From Amycolatopsis sp. A133 (GTDB lineage: Bacteria; Actinomycetota; Actinomycetes; Mycobacteriales; Pseudonocardiaceae): DNA of 64,000 nucleotides. How positions within the stretch are numbered: the stretch's first letter is position 1; every line of letters begins with the position of its first letter. The stretch spans positions 248,001-312,000 of the forward strand of contig NZ_JAVHJU010000069.1 of NCBI RefSeq assembly GCF_031082405.1, given 5' to 3'. This document shows positions 15,645-23,550 of this stretch, piece by piece. A model generated the notes under the pieces. That model saw only the letters and a program-made list of their open reading frames with translations. It did not search any database and was not told the origin of the DNA. The position numbers and the translations under genes were made by a program.

Positions 15645-16207
15645 CGCGCGGCCTCCTGGGTGATGGCCTGCGCGGTCACCGTCCCGTCGCTGCCCGCTTG
15701 GCCCTGGACGACGACCGTCGCGCCCGGCTTGAGGTCCGACAGCTTGCCCTGCTGGGTGACCCCGACCGTGGTCGAGTCCGATGTGGACACCTTGACGTCG
15801 GCACCTTGCGCGGTCTTGACGTACACCGTGGTGCCGTCGACGCGGTCGACCGTGCCGGTGGTGCCACGGCCCCCGGCGCCCCGGAACCCGCCGCCCTGCT
15901 GGCCGGTGCCGGCTTGGGTGCCCCCCGCTTGCCGGGTGGGCGTCGAGGGCGACGACGACCCGAACGCCGCGTGGGTCCAGGCACCACCGCCGAACGCGAC
16001 CGCCAGGACGACGAGCCCGGCGAGCACCAGCGTGGTGCGCGAAAACGGCTTCGCGGCTTGGCGCATCTCGGCGTTCAGGTCACCGTCGACCGCCGGCCTG
16101 GCGACGATCTCCTCCGCGCTCGGCTCCAGAGCCGCACTTTCACGTGAAAGTGCGGCCCCCTGGTGGGCACTTTCACGTGAAAGTGCCGGTTCGGTGGGGG
16201 AAGGCAT
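15641..16207 (-). CDS. membrane-anchored DUF5666 protein carrying two LSRES palindrome insertions
   Basis: A 188-residue protein: an N-terminal cytosolic region, one helix (about 59-77, LVLAGLVVLAVAFGGGAW), a Gly-rich linker, and a C-terminal DUF5666-like beta domain (TGTVDRVDGTTVYVKT ... LKPGATVVVQG). Residues 9-15 and 20-26 both read ALSRESA and are encoded by two identical 20-bp palindromes 33 bp apart. The gene follows the ABC permease by 11 nt and probably belongs to its operon; the role may be accessory to export, which is inference. Confidence 0.75.
   Translation of the reverse strand: MPSPTEPALSRESAHQGAALSRESAALEPSAEEIVARPAVDGDLNAEMRQAAKPFSRTTLVLAGLVVLAVAFGGGAWTHAAFGSSSPSTPTRQAGGTQAGTGQQGGGFRGAGGRGTTGTVDRVDGTTVYVKTAQGADVKVSTSDSTTVGVTQQGKLSDLKPGATVVVQGQAGSDGTVTAQAITQEAAR
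16134..16186. repeat. paired TTTCACGTGAAA palindromes inside a coding region
   Basis: Two perfect 20-bp palindromes, GCACTTTCACGTGAAAGTGC, at 16134-16153 and 16167-16186, with centres 33 bp apart and the linker GGCCCCCTGGTGG. Both are translated on the minus strand as ALSRESA in the DUF5666 gene. The same paired layout recurs at 29866-29920. Confidence 0.9.
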
Positions 16208-16218
16208 GGGAAGGCTCC

Positions 16219-17421
16219 TTATTCGTGACGCAGGGCGTCGATGGGCCGCAGCTTGGCGGCCCGGTTCGCCGGGAAGCTGCCGAAGAACAGCCCGATCAGG
16301 GCGGAGACCGCGAAGGCGAGCAGGATCGACGAGGGCACCACGACCGGTTTGATCCCGGAGATGGTGAACCGGCTGCCGATCAGCCCGATCGCGACGCCGA
16401 GCAACCCGCCGAACAGGCTGAGCATGGTCGCTTCGGCGAGGAACTGGCCGAGGATGGCCGAGCGCGGGGCGCCGATGGCCTTGCGGATGCCGATTTCGCG
16501 GATCCGCTCGGTCACCGTGACGAGCATGATGTTGGTGACGCCGATGCCGCCGACCAGCAGGGAGATCGCCGCGACCGCCGCCAGCAGCACGGTGAACGTC
16601 TCCGTCGCCGACGTCCGGGTCGCCAGGAGCTGCTCGGAGTTCTGGATCTGGTAATCGGGGGTGCCGCCGAGCCGGATGCCGTGGCGGGCGTTGAGGATCG
16701 CGGTGATCTCCGACTGGGCCAGCGAGACGGAGTCGGCGCTGGTGGCCTGGACGGCGATCTGGCTGAGGCTGCCGTAGCCGGCGAGGGAGTTCTGGACCGC
16801 CGAAATCGGCGCGATCGCGACGTCGTCGGCGTTCTGCAGCCCGGTGCTGCCCTTGGCCTGCAGCACTCCGATCACGGTGAACTGGATGCTGTTCAGCAGC
16901 ACGTTCCGACCGACCGGGTCGGCCGTCCCGAAGATCGACTCCGCCGTCGTCGGGCCGAGCACGACGACCTTCCGCGCGGCCGTGACGTCTTCGGCGGTGA
17001 ACAGCCGGCCCTGGGCGAGTTCGCGGTTGGTCGTCGTGAAGTATGCGGGCTCGGTGCCGGCGACGCTGGAGATGTCGTAGGACGTCTGCCCGTAGGTCGC
17101 GGTCGCCGTCGTGTTCACCACCGGTGACGCGGCCTTGACGTCCGGCGCGCCGACGGGGTCGACCAGCGCGTGCGCGTCCTGGACGGTCAGCGGCCGCGCC
17201 GTCGCGCCCTGCCCGCCGCCGCGGGCCGGGGAGACGTTGACGACGTTGGTGCCGAGGCCCTGGATGCTGGCCGCGATGGCCGCCGACGCGCCGTTGCCCA
17301 CCGCGACCAGCAGGATCACCGCCGCGACGCCGATGGTGATGCCGAGGGTGGTGAGGGCCGAGCGCAGCTTGTTCGCGGTGAGCCCGCGCACGGCGAACCG
17401 CAGGATTTCGAGGACGTTCAC
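16219..17421 (-). CDS. MacB-like ABC transporter permease (FtsX domain)
   Basis: A 400-residue permease with the MacB topology: one N-terminal helix (LTTLGITIGVAAVILLVAVGNG), a large extracytoplasmic MacB_PCD domain (about 40-250), then three C-terminal helices of the FtsX domain, with ERIREIGIRKAIGAPR before the second. GTG 17421 overlaps the ATPase stop by 4 nt. It works with the ATPase and adaptor upstream to export a substrate (peptide, lipid or drug) by mechanotransmission; the substrate is unknown. Confidence 0.9.
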   Translation of the reverse strand: MNVLEILRFAVRGLTANKLRSALTTLGITIGVAAVILLVAVGNGASAAIAASIQGLGTNVVNVSPARGGGQGATARPLTVQDAHALVDPVGAPDVKAASPVVNTTATATYGQTSYDISSVAGTEPAYFTTTNRELAQGRLFTAEDVTAARKVVVLGPTTAESIFGTADPVGRNVLLNSIQFTVIGVLQAKGSTGLQNADDVAIAPISAVQNSLAGYGSLSQIAVQATSADSVSLAQSEITAILNARHGIRLGGTPDYQIQNSEQLLATRTSATETFTVLLAAVAAISLLVGGIGVTNIMLVTVTERIREIGIRKAIGAPRSAILGQFLAEATMLSLFGGLLGVAIGLIGSRFTISGIKPVVVPSSILLAFAVSALIGLFFGSFPANRAAKLRPIDALRHE

Positions 17422-18122
17422 AAGACCGCTCCGACGGCGCGCGTGACTTCGTCGGACACGATGCGCCCGTCGTCGACCCGGACGACGCGGTGCGCGTGCT
17501 CGGCGACCTCGTCCTCGTGGGTGATGACGACGATGGTGCGGCCGAGGGAGTTGAGCCGGTCGAACACGCCGAGGACGTCCTCGGTGCTGCGCCGGTCGAG
17601 GTTGCCGGTCGGCTCGTCGGCCAGCAGCATCGCCGGGCCGGTGACCAGGGCCCGCGCGACCGCGACGCGCTGGATCTGGCCGCCGGAGAGCTCGCTCGGG
17701 AGGTGCTTGGCGCGATCGGACAGCCCGACCATCTCCAGTGCCGCGAGCGCGCGACGGCGTCGTTCCGAGCGCCGGAGTCCACTGTAGACCAGCGGGAGTT
17801 CCACATTGGACAAGGCGGACGTCCTCGGCACCAGGTTGAACGACTGGAAGATGAAGCCGATCTTGCGGTTGCGCAGCAACGCCAGTTGCCGTTCGTTCAG
17901 CTTCCCGACGCCGAACCCGTCCAGGAGGTACCGGCCGGACGTCGGCACGTCCAGGCAGCCCAGCATGTTCAGCAGCGTCGACTTCCCCGAGCCGGACGCG
18001 CCCATGATCGCGACGTACTCGCCGGGCCACACGGTGAGGTCGACGCCGCGCAGCGCGTGCACCGCCGTCTCGCCGGCCCCGTAGGTCTTGCGCAGTGCGG
18101 AGACCGCGATCACCGGGTTCAT
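17418..18122 (-). CDS. MacB/LolD-like ABC transporter ATP-binding protein
   Basis: A 234-residue ATPase with Walker A GASGSGKST (about 41-49), Q-loop FIFQSFNLVPRTSALSNVELP, signature LSGGQIQRVAVARAL (about 143), Walker B MLLADEPTGNLD, and H-loop VVITHEDE. The TGNLD extension is typical of the MacB/LolD class. ATG 18122 overlaps the adaptor stop (ATGA). It is the middle gene of an adaptor-ATPase-permease operon. Confidence 0.93.
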   Translation of the reverse strand: MNPVIAVSALRKTYGAGETAVHALRGVDLTVWPGEYVAIMGASGSGKSTLLNMLGCLDVPTSGRYLLDGFGVGKLNERQLALLRNRKIGFIFQSFNLVPRTSALSNVELPLVYSGLRRSERRRRALAALEMVGLSDRAKHLPSELSGGQIQRVAVARALVTGPAMLLADEPTGNLDRRSTEDVLGVFDRLNSLGRTIVVITHEDEVAEHAHRVVRVDDGRIVSDEVTRAVGAVL

Positions 18123-19369
18123 CCGCGCCCGCCGAAGCCGCCGCCGGCGCCGGTGCCGCGCTGGCCGCCGCCGGGGAACCCGCCGGTCCCGCCGAACCCG
18201 CCGGTGCCGCCGGTGCGGCCGGTCCCGCCGGTGGCGCCGGTCGAGGCCGTGGCGGTGAGCACGACGTTCTCGCCCTCGGTCAGCCCGGAGGTGATCTGGA
18301 CCGTCGACTCGCCGCGCAGGCCGACCTGGACCTGCCGGGTGACGTTCTGGCCGTTTTCCTGCACGGTGACGACGTTGGTGCTGCCGACGGTCTGCACCGC
18401 CGCGGCCGGCACGCTCAACGCGTTCTCGGCGGAGGCGACGGTGATCACGACGCTCGCCGACTGGCCGGGCCGCAGCCCGTCCGGCGGGTTCGTCAGCGCC
18501 AGCTGCGCGCCGTAGGAGACGACGCTGCCGCTCGTGGTCGGGGTCAGGTTGACGCTCGAGACGGTGGCCTGGACCGGCTTGTCCGGCAGCGCGTTGAGCG
18601 TCACGGTGGCCTGCTGGCCCGCCTTGACCTTGCTGACGTCGATCTCCGCGACCGAGGTGTCGACGACCAGGCCGGTCAGGTTCGTGATGGTGATGAACCC
18701 GCTGCTCGAGCTGCTGCTGCTCGACGCGGCGGCACTCGAGTTCGACGAACCTTGACCGCCTTGGCCGCTGCTGCCGGCCGGCTGCGACGTGGCCGAGGAG
18801 CCGCTGGAGGACTGCTGCCCGACGGCGCCGTTGATCGCGGTGACCGTGCCGGCACCGGGGGCGTACAACGTCGTGTTGTCGAGCGCCTGCTGCGCGGTCT
18901 GGACGTCGAGCTCGGCCTGGTCGAGCTTCGCCTGCGCCGAGGTGACGTTGTTGGCGGCGCTGTTCTGCCCGGTGGCCGGGGTGTCTTCGGCCGTCTCGGC
19001 GGTGTCGAGGCTGTCCTGCGCGACCGCGAGGTTCGCCTTCGCGACTTGAAGCTGCTTCGCCGCCTGGGTGCTGTCGATCGTGGCGAGCTTCTGCCCGGCA
19101 CTGACGACGTCACCGACCTTGACGTCGATCGAGGCGACCTTCCCGGCCGTCGCGAAGTTCGCCGCACCGGTGTAGCTGCTGGCGAGGGTCCCGGCGGCGG
19201 AGACGGTCTCGGTGACCGTCGCCCGGCGAACCGGGGTGCTGCGCGTCTGCGCCTGCGCGGAACTCGGTTCGGGGCTGAATGCCTGGTATATCCCGAATCC
19301 CGCCCCGGCCAGCAGTACGACCAGAGCACCGTTGATCACCCATGCCTTCGAGGCACGCACGCGCGTCAT
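18119..19369 (-). CDS. HlyD-type membrane-fusion adaptor of the MacB-like exporter
   Basis: A 416-residue protein with an N-terminal helix (about 11-30), a biotinyl-lipoyl half (AGTLASSYTGAANFATAGKVASIDVKVGD), a coiled-coil hairpin around 95-165, the second lipoyl half, and a beta-barrel domain. Two low-complexity stretches stand out: a Ser-rich loop (about 190-225) and a C-terminal Gly-rich tail with GGTGGFGGTGGFPGGG. ATG 19369 follows a short leader. Monoderm MacB systems with such adaptors are common in actinobacteria. Confidence 0.88.
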   Translation of the reverse strand: MTRVRASKAWVINGALVVLLAGAGFGIYQAFSPEPSSAQAQTRSTPVRRATVTETVSAAGTLASSYTGAANFATAGKVASIDVKVGDVVSAGQKLATIDSTQAAKQLQVAKANLAVAQDSLDTAETAEDTPATGQNSAANNVTSAQAKLDQAELDVQTAQQALDNTTLYAPGAGTVTAINGAVGQQSSSGSSATSQPAGSSGQGGQGSSNSSAAASSSSSSSSGFITITNLTGLVVDTSVAEIDVSKVKAGQQATVTLNALPDKPVQATVSSVNLTPTTSGSVVSYGAQLALTNPPDGLRPGQSASVVITVASAENALSVPAAAVQTVGSTNVVTVQENGQNVTRQVQVGLRGESTVQITSGLTEGENVVLTATASTGATGGTGRTGGTGGFGGTGGFPGGGQRGTGAGGGFGGRG

Positions 19370-19431
19370 GCGGCAACTCAAGTACCGGCGCTTAGCAATT
19401 GACTGTTGGTTGCCTGTGCGCGAGCTGTGGA

Positions 19432-19770
19432 TCAGGCCTTCGTCTTGGCACTCCGCGCACGGATCGCGAGCGACAGCTGACGCACCGCGTCGACCAGCAG
19501 GAGCGCGGCCACGGTACCGAGCCCGATGGCGCCGGCGAGCAGCCCGCCGAAGTACCGGTGCGACTCGAGCACGGCCCCGTCCTCGAGCCGGGTGACGACG
19601 GTGGCGACGCTGTTGTGCCAGCACGCGTAGGCGGCCCACCCGGCGAGAACGGCGAGCACGACTTCCACGACGGCGACGAGCGTCCGCCACGGCTTGTGCA
19701 GCCGCGCACGCGGGCCGGGTTCTTCCGGCGGCCAGAGCTCGGCCCCGGTGGGCTGCGGAAGGTCGATCAC
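19432..19770 (-). CDS. small two-helix membrane protein, 112 residues
   Basis: No recognised domain. Helices lie at about 31-50 (LVAVVEVVLAVLAGWAAYACW) and 74-96 (FGGLLAGAIGLGTVAALLLVDAVRQ), and the short segment between has a conserved-looking VVTRLEDGAVLESHRY. Both termini are cytosolic by the positive-inside rule (KPWR, IRARSAKTKA). It is followed after 62 bp by the exporter operon and preceded within 13 bp by the 19784 gene, so it probably forms part of the hemB-downstream membrane-protein cluster. Confidence 0.7.
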   Translation of the reverse strand: MIDLPQPTGAELWPPEEPGPRARLHKPWRTLVAVVEVVLAVLAGWAAYACWHNSVATVVTRLEDGAVLESHRYFGGLLAGAIGLGTVAALLLVDAVRQLSLAIRARSAKTKA

Positions 19771-19783
19771 ACCGGCGATTTTC

Positions 19784-20224
19784 TCATGCTTCGCCCGGCG
19801 TCGCCCGGACGAGCCGGTCCAGCGCGTCCCGCAGGGCCTCGACGTCCTTCGCCCAAGCCAGCACCACCGTGCCGTCGGCCAGCTTCACCGGCAGCGAGTC
19901 GTACTTCCGCGGCACCGACCAGCCGCCGCCCAGCACCCGCGCACCGACCGGCGTCCCGACGTCGTCGATCTCGGCGATCTGCGCGGCCGGTACCTGCTCG
20001 CGGCCCTGCCGCAGCTGCTCGGTCGTCACTTCCAGCGACAGGAACCGGCGGCGCGCGTACACCCACGGCATCGTGATCACGCACAGCGCGAACCCGACCA
20101 TCAGCCAGCCCACCACGTGCACCGGGCCGCCGGTGGCGAGCTCCGCCAGCGCGCCCACCACGGCGAACGCCGGACCCCACCAGATCGCCGCCCAGCTCAC
20201 GCCGGACTCGGCGTAGAGCCTCAC
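19784..20224 (-). CDS. membrane protein with PH-like domain, DUF3093-like
   Basis: A 146-residue protein: two helices (about 8-28 and 36-54) and a C-terminal soluble part with FLSLEVTTEQLRQGREQVPAAQIAEIDDV, resembling the DUF3093/bacterial PH-like pattern (DGELRAGRARLPLSYVGEV type). GTG 20224 overlaps the upstream gene's TGA by 4 nt, so the two are coupled. Function unknown; the family assignment is tentative. Confidence 0.7.
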   Translation of the reverse strand: MRLYAESGVSWAAIWWGPAFAVVGALAELATGGPVHVVGWLMVGFALCVITMPWVYARRRFLSLEVTTEQLRQGREQVPAAQIAEIDDVGTPVGARVLGGGWSVPRKYDSLPVKLADGTVVLAWAKDVEALRDALDRLVRATPGEA

Positions 20225-20757
20225 AGCTTCTTGCCGACCTTGGGGAAGTAGCCGCTCACCGACGGCAGGTACAGCAGCACGAGCGCGATGACGAACAGCA
20301 GCACCGCGACGAGCGTCAGGTAGGTGAGCACCGGCGCGAAGGTGAAGATCAGCAGCACCATGAGGAACGGCAGGACGGTGAGCACCGTCCGGGCCGACCG
20401 GGTGCCTTCGCGGGCCTTGTACGCGAACAGCAGGAACAGCAGGGTGAACACGATCGACCCGACGAGGAGGAACCACAGCATCGCCGTGACGCCGTCGGCG
20501 ATCATCTGCGGCGTGATCTTCGGGTCGGTGGTGCCCTTGACGTACCGGTCGATGACCGCGGACTTGCCCGCCATCAGCTGGACGTACCCGAGGATCAGCA
20601 CCACACCGCCGGCGAGCCACAGCCAGAACGACACCGCCACCGGCCGCGGGGGTGCCGCTTTCGGTGCCCGCTCGCCGGGGAGCACCGGGTCGGGCGATCG
20701 GCCGCGTCGGCGCCGTTCGTCGTCGGTCAGACCGGTGAGGTCCTCTTTGTCTTCCAC
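20221..20757 (-). CDS. four-helix membrane protein next to hemB (Rv0513-like)
   Basis: A 178-residue protein with a charged N-terminus (MEDKEDLTGLTDDERRRRG) and four helices: about 44-62, 93-112, 125-143 and 146-165. A gene of this kind lies immediately after hemB in mycobacteria as well (Rv0513). It starts 18 nt after the hemB stop and overlaps the next gene, so it is probably expressed with hemB. No catalytic motif is visible. Confidence 0.75.
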   Translation of the reverse strand: MEDKEDLTGLTDDERRRRGRSPDPVLPGERAPKAAPPRPVAVSFWLWLAGGVVLILGYVQLMAGKSAVIDRYVKGTTDPKITPQMIADGVTAMLWFLLVGSIVFTLLFLLFAYKAREGTRSARTVLTVLPFLMVLLIFTFAPVLTYLTLVAVLLFVIALVLLYLPSVSGYFPKVGKKL

Positions 20758-20774
20758 GCGTGGACTCTAACGGG

Positions 20775-21755
20775 TCAGTCCAGCCAGGCAGCGGCTTCCG
20801 CGGCCCAGTAGGTGAGGATCATGTCGGCGCCCGCGCGGCGGATCGACGTCAGCACCTCGAGGACGGTCCGCTCGCGGTCGAGCCAGCCGTTCGCCGCCGC
20901 GGCTTCGACCATCGCGTACTCGCCCGAGATGTTGTACGCCGCCACCGGGACCGGGGAGATGTCCGCCGCCGCCTTGATGACGTCCAGGTAGGAGAGCGCG
21001 GGCTTGACCATGATCATGTCCGCGCCCTCGGCGAGGTCCAGCTCGATCTCGCGCAGCGCCTCGCGGGCGTTGCCCGGGTCCTGCTGGTAGGTCTTGCGGT
21101 CGCCCTTGAGCTGCGAGTCGACGGCCTCGCGGAACGGGCCGTAGAACGCGCTGGCGTACTTCGCGGCGTACGCGAGGATCGCCGCGTCCTTGTGCCCGAC
21201 CTCGTCGAGCGCCCGGCGGATGACGCCGATCTGGCCGTCCATCATCCCGCTCGGCCCGAGCACGTGCGCCCCGGCTTCGACCTGGGCGATGGCCATCTGG
21301 GCGTAGATGCGCAGCGTGGCGTCGTTGTCGACCCCGCCGTCGGCGTCGAGGACGCCGCAGTGGCCGTGGTCGGTGAACTCGTCGAGGCAGGTGTCGGCCA
21401 TCAGCACGGTGGCGTCGCCCAGCTCGTGGCGCAGGTCGCGCAGGGCGACGTTGAGGATGCCCTTTTCGTCGACGGCCCCGGAGCCCTCGGCGTCGCGGGT
21501 GGCCGGGATGCCGAACAGCATGAGCCCGCCGACGCCGGCGTTGACCGCGTCGACGGCGGCCTTCCGCAGCGTGTCACGGGTGTGCTGGACGACGCCCGGC
21601 ATGCTCGAAATCGGCCGGGGCGCGTCGAGCCCCTCGGCGACGAACATCGGGAGGATCAGCTGGCGTGGCCGCAGCGTCGTTTCGCCCACCAGCCTGCGCA
21701 TGGCCGGGGTGGTGCGAAGCCTGCGGGGACGATGCTCGGGGAACACCCTTACCAA
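20775..21755 (-). CDS. hemB: HemB, delta-aminolevulinic acid dehydratase
   Basis: Porphobilinogen synthase, condensing two 5-aminolevulinates. The protein of about 326 residues has RPRRLRTTPAMRRLV at the N-terminus, the metal-site region ADTCLDEFTDHGHCG (two Cys, with Asp replacing the middle Cys of zinc-type enzymes), GPSGMMDGQIG, and the active-site Lys in MIMVKPALSYLD. The start is probably TTG 21755 (GGGAG 4 nt upstream) or GTG 21746; no ATG fits. It is separate from the rex-hemACD operon but reads the same way, with an AraC and an epimerase gene between. Confidence 0.93.
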   Translation of the reverse strand: MVRVFPEHRPRRLRTTPAMRRLVGETTLRPRQLILPMFVAEGLDAPRPISSMPGVVQHTRDTLRKAAVDAVNAGVGGLMLFGIPATRDAEGSGAVDEKGILNVALRDLRHELGDATVLMADTCLDEFTDHGHCGVLDADGGVDNDATLRIYAQMAIAQVEAGAHVLGPSGMMDGQIGVIRRALDEVGHKDAAILAYAAKYASAFYGPFREAVDSQLKGDRKTYQQDPGNAREALREIELDLAEGADMIMVKPALSYLDVIKAAADISPVPVAAYNISGEYAMVEAAAANGWLDRERTVLEVLTSIRRAGADMILTYWAAEAAAWLD

Positions 21756-21824
21756 GTTACTCCCGCCGCGTTCGCCGGAGTTCCGCAAGGGTGCGCTTGA
21801 CGCCGCGCTCGCGGAACCGCTTCG

Positions 21825-22610
21825 GTGCAAAAGGTGTACGTCGAACGCCTCCCCGTGCCCGCGCTGGCCGGCCTCGTGCGGACGGTCTGGGTCCAGCGCA
21901 CCGGTGACGCACCGTACGTCCAGCGGCACCTGCCGACCGGCGGGATCGAGCTCCACTTCCCGCTCGGCGGCCGGCCCCGGCTGCTCGGCCCGCTGACCGC
22001 GGCGCGGCTCGAGCTCATCCCGCCACGCACGACCCTCGTCGGCGTGCGGTTCCGGCCGGGTGCCGCGCCCCCGCTGCCGGTGCCCCTCGACGACCTGGTC
22101 GACCAGCACGTCGACCTGGCGGACGGCCGCTTGGCCGAAGCCGTGGCCACGGCCGGCTCCCCGGAGCGTGCGCTCGAGGTCGTCCAGGCCCGGCTGACGG
22201 TGAAAGCGGTGGACCCGCTGGTGAACGAGGCCGTCCGGCGGCTGATGCCGTGGCGCCCGGTCGACATCGACACCTTGGCCGGGAACCTCGCGCTCTCCCC
22301 CAGCCAGCTGCGCCGCCGCTGCCTGCAGGCGGTGGGCGTGAGCCCCAAGGTCCTCCAGCGGACGCTGCGGTTCCAGGGCTTCCTCGCGCTGGCCCAGGCG
22401 GGCGCCGGCAGCCCGGCCGGTCTCGCTGCCGACGCCGGGTACGCCGACCAGGCGCACCTCAACCGGGAGTGCCGCCGCCTGACCGGGCTGACCCCGCGCG
22501 CCCTCCTCGGCGGCGGCCTCGATGCGTGCGCCTGCGGCCACGACCACAGCGCGTCCTACCTGCCGTTCCTGCGTGATTTGTTCAAGAACTCACCGGCCGG
22601 GTGTCCCTAG
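21825..22610 (+). CDS. AraC-family transcriptional regulator with C-terminal Cys/His-rich end
   Basis: A 261-residue protein. The N-terminal part (about 1-120) resembles the DUF6597-type domain of AraC regulators (LVRTVWVQR, LPTGGIELHFPLGG). The C-terminal AraC HTH (about 130-235) contains LAGNLALSPSQLRRRCLQAVGVSPKVLQR and ADAGYADQAHLNRECRRLTGLTPRALL. The tail has CACGHDHSASYLPFL, a possible metal-binding or redox patch. GTG 21825 is the annotated start, with GTG 21834 as an alternative. It is divergent from hemB and 9 nt before the epimerase gene, which it probably regulates. Confidence 0.83.
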   Translation: MQKVYVERLPVPALAGLVRTVWVQRTGDAPYVQRHLPTGGIELHFPLGGRPRLLGPLTAARLELIPPRTTLVGVRFRPGAAPPLPVPLDDLVDQHVDLADGRLAEAVATAGSPERALEVVQARLTVKAVDPLVNEAVRRLMPWRPVDIDTLAGNLALSPSQLRRRCLQAVGVSPKVLQRTLRFQGFLALAQAGAGSPAGLAADAGYADQAHLNRECRRLTGLTPRALLGGGLDACACGHDHSASYLPFLRDLFKNSPAGCP

Positions 22611-22619
22611 CCTGGCGCG

Positions 22620-23498
22620 ATGATCCTCGTTACCGGCGGGCTGGGCATGATCGGCGCCCACACCGCCCGCGCGCTCCTCGACCTCGGCCACGACGTGGTC
22701 GTGACGTCCCACCGGCGCGGCGGAGTTCCGTCGTTCCTCGAGGGCCGGGTCACGGTGGAGGCCCTGGACGTCACCGACCGGGACGCGTTCCTGACGCTCG
22801 GCCGGCGGCACGAGATCACCGACCTCGTCCACCTGGCAGGCAGCATCCCGGGCGACGATCCGGTCGGGTTCTTCCGCCGCGACACGGCGGGCCTGCTCAA
22901 CGCCCTCGACGCGGCCCGCGCGTGGGGCGTCCGCCGGTTCGCCGTCGCCAGCAGCCTCGGCGTGTACTTCGGCCGGCCGGAGAGCCCCTGGACCGAGGAC
23001 CTCCCGCTCCCGAGCGTCGACCTGCCGCACTTGATCATCGCGTTCAAGAAGGCGGTCGAGCCGCTGACGACGCACAGCCTCGCCGGGAGCGGCGTCCAGC
23101 CGGTGGTGCTGCGGATCGGCACTATCTGGGGCCCGCTGGTCGACCCGCAGTCGCCGTTCTGCCCGATCCCCTCGTTGGTCAACACGGCCACGCCGCCCCC
23201 GGGCATGCACGCCGACGACGGCGGTGACGTCTGCTACGCGCCGGACGCGGGCCGCGCGATCGCCCTGCTCACGACGGCCCCGGAGCTGCGTCACGAGGTC
23301 TACAACGTGTCGAGCGGCAGCCCGTTCACCTACGGCGAGTTCGCCTCGGCGCTGGGCGTGACCCTCCAGCCGGGCGGCTCGAACGGCCCGCACCTGGACA
23401 TCTCCCGCCTGACCGCGGACACCGGCTTCAAGCCGCAGTTCGACGTCGCCGCGTCGGTCGCCGACTACGTGAAGTGGCGCAAGGACCACGCCCGCTGA
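22620..23498 (+). CDS. NAD-dependent epimerase/dehydratase-family protein lacking the catalytic Tyr
   Basis: A 292-residue extended SDR with a Rossmann entry TGGLGMIGAHTA (about 5-16) and a VHLAGSIPGDDP strand. In the segment where the YxxxK catalytic pair is expected, the Lys is present (IIAFKKAVE, about K141) but the Tyr position holds Ile. The ADDGGDVCYAPDAGRAI region near 200 is normal. It may bind rather than turn over a sugar nucleotide, or use another residue. It follows the AraC gene by 9 nt and ends at a strong hairpin. Confidence 0.82.
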   Translation: MILVTGGLGMIGAHTARALLDLGHDVVVTSHRRGGVPSFLEGRVTVEALDVTDRDAFLTLGRRHEITDLVHLAGSIPGDDPVGFFRRDTAGLLNALDAARAWGVRRFAVASSLGVYFGRPESPWTEDLPLPSVDLPHLIIAFKKAVEPLTTHSLAGSGVQPVVLRIGTIWGPLVDPQSPFCPIPSLVNTATPPPGMHADDGGDVCYAPDAGRAIALLTTAPELRHEVYNVSSGSPFTYGEFASALGVTLQPGGSNGPHLDISRLTADTGFKPQFDVAASVADYVKWRKDHAR

Positions 23499-23504
23499 AA
23501 CGAG

Positions 23505-23538
23505 CGAAGGCCGCCCCGGCGAACCGGGGCGGCCTTCG
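23505..23538. terminator. bidirectional stem-loop between convergent epimerase and hemD
   Basis: CGAAGGCCGCCCCGG (23505-23519) and CCGGGGCGGCCTTCG (23524-23538) form a perfect 15-bp stem with a CGAA tetraloop. It lies between the epimerase stop (23498) and the hemD end (23551) and could serve both strands. Confidence 0.85.
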
Positions 23539-23550
23539 TCGTGAAGAACC

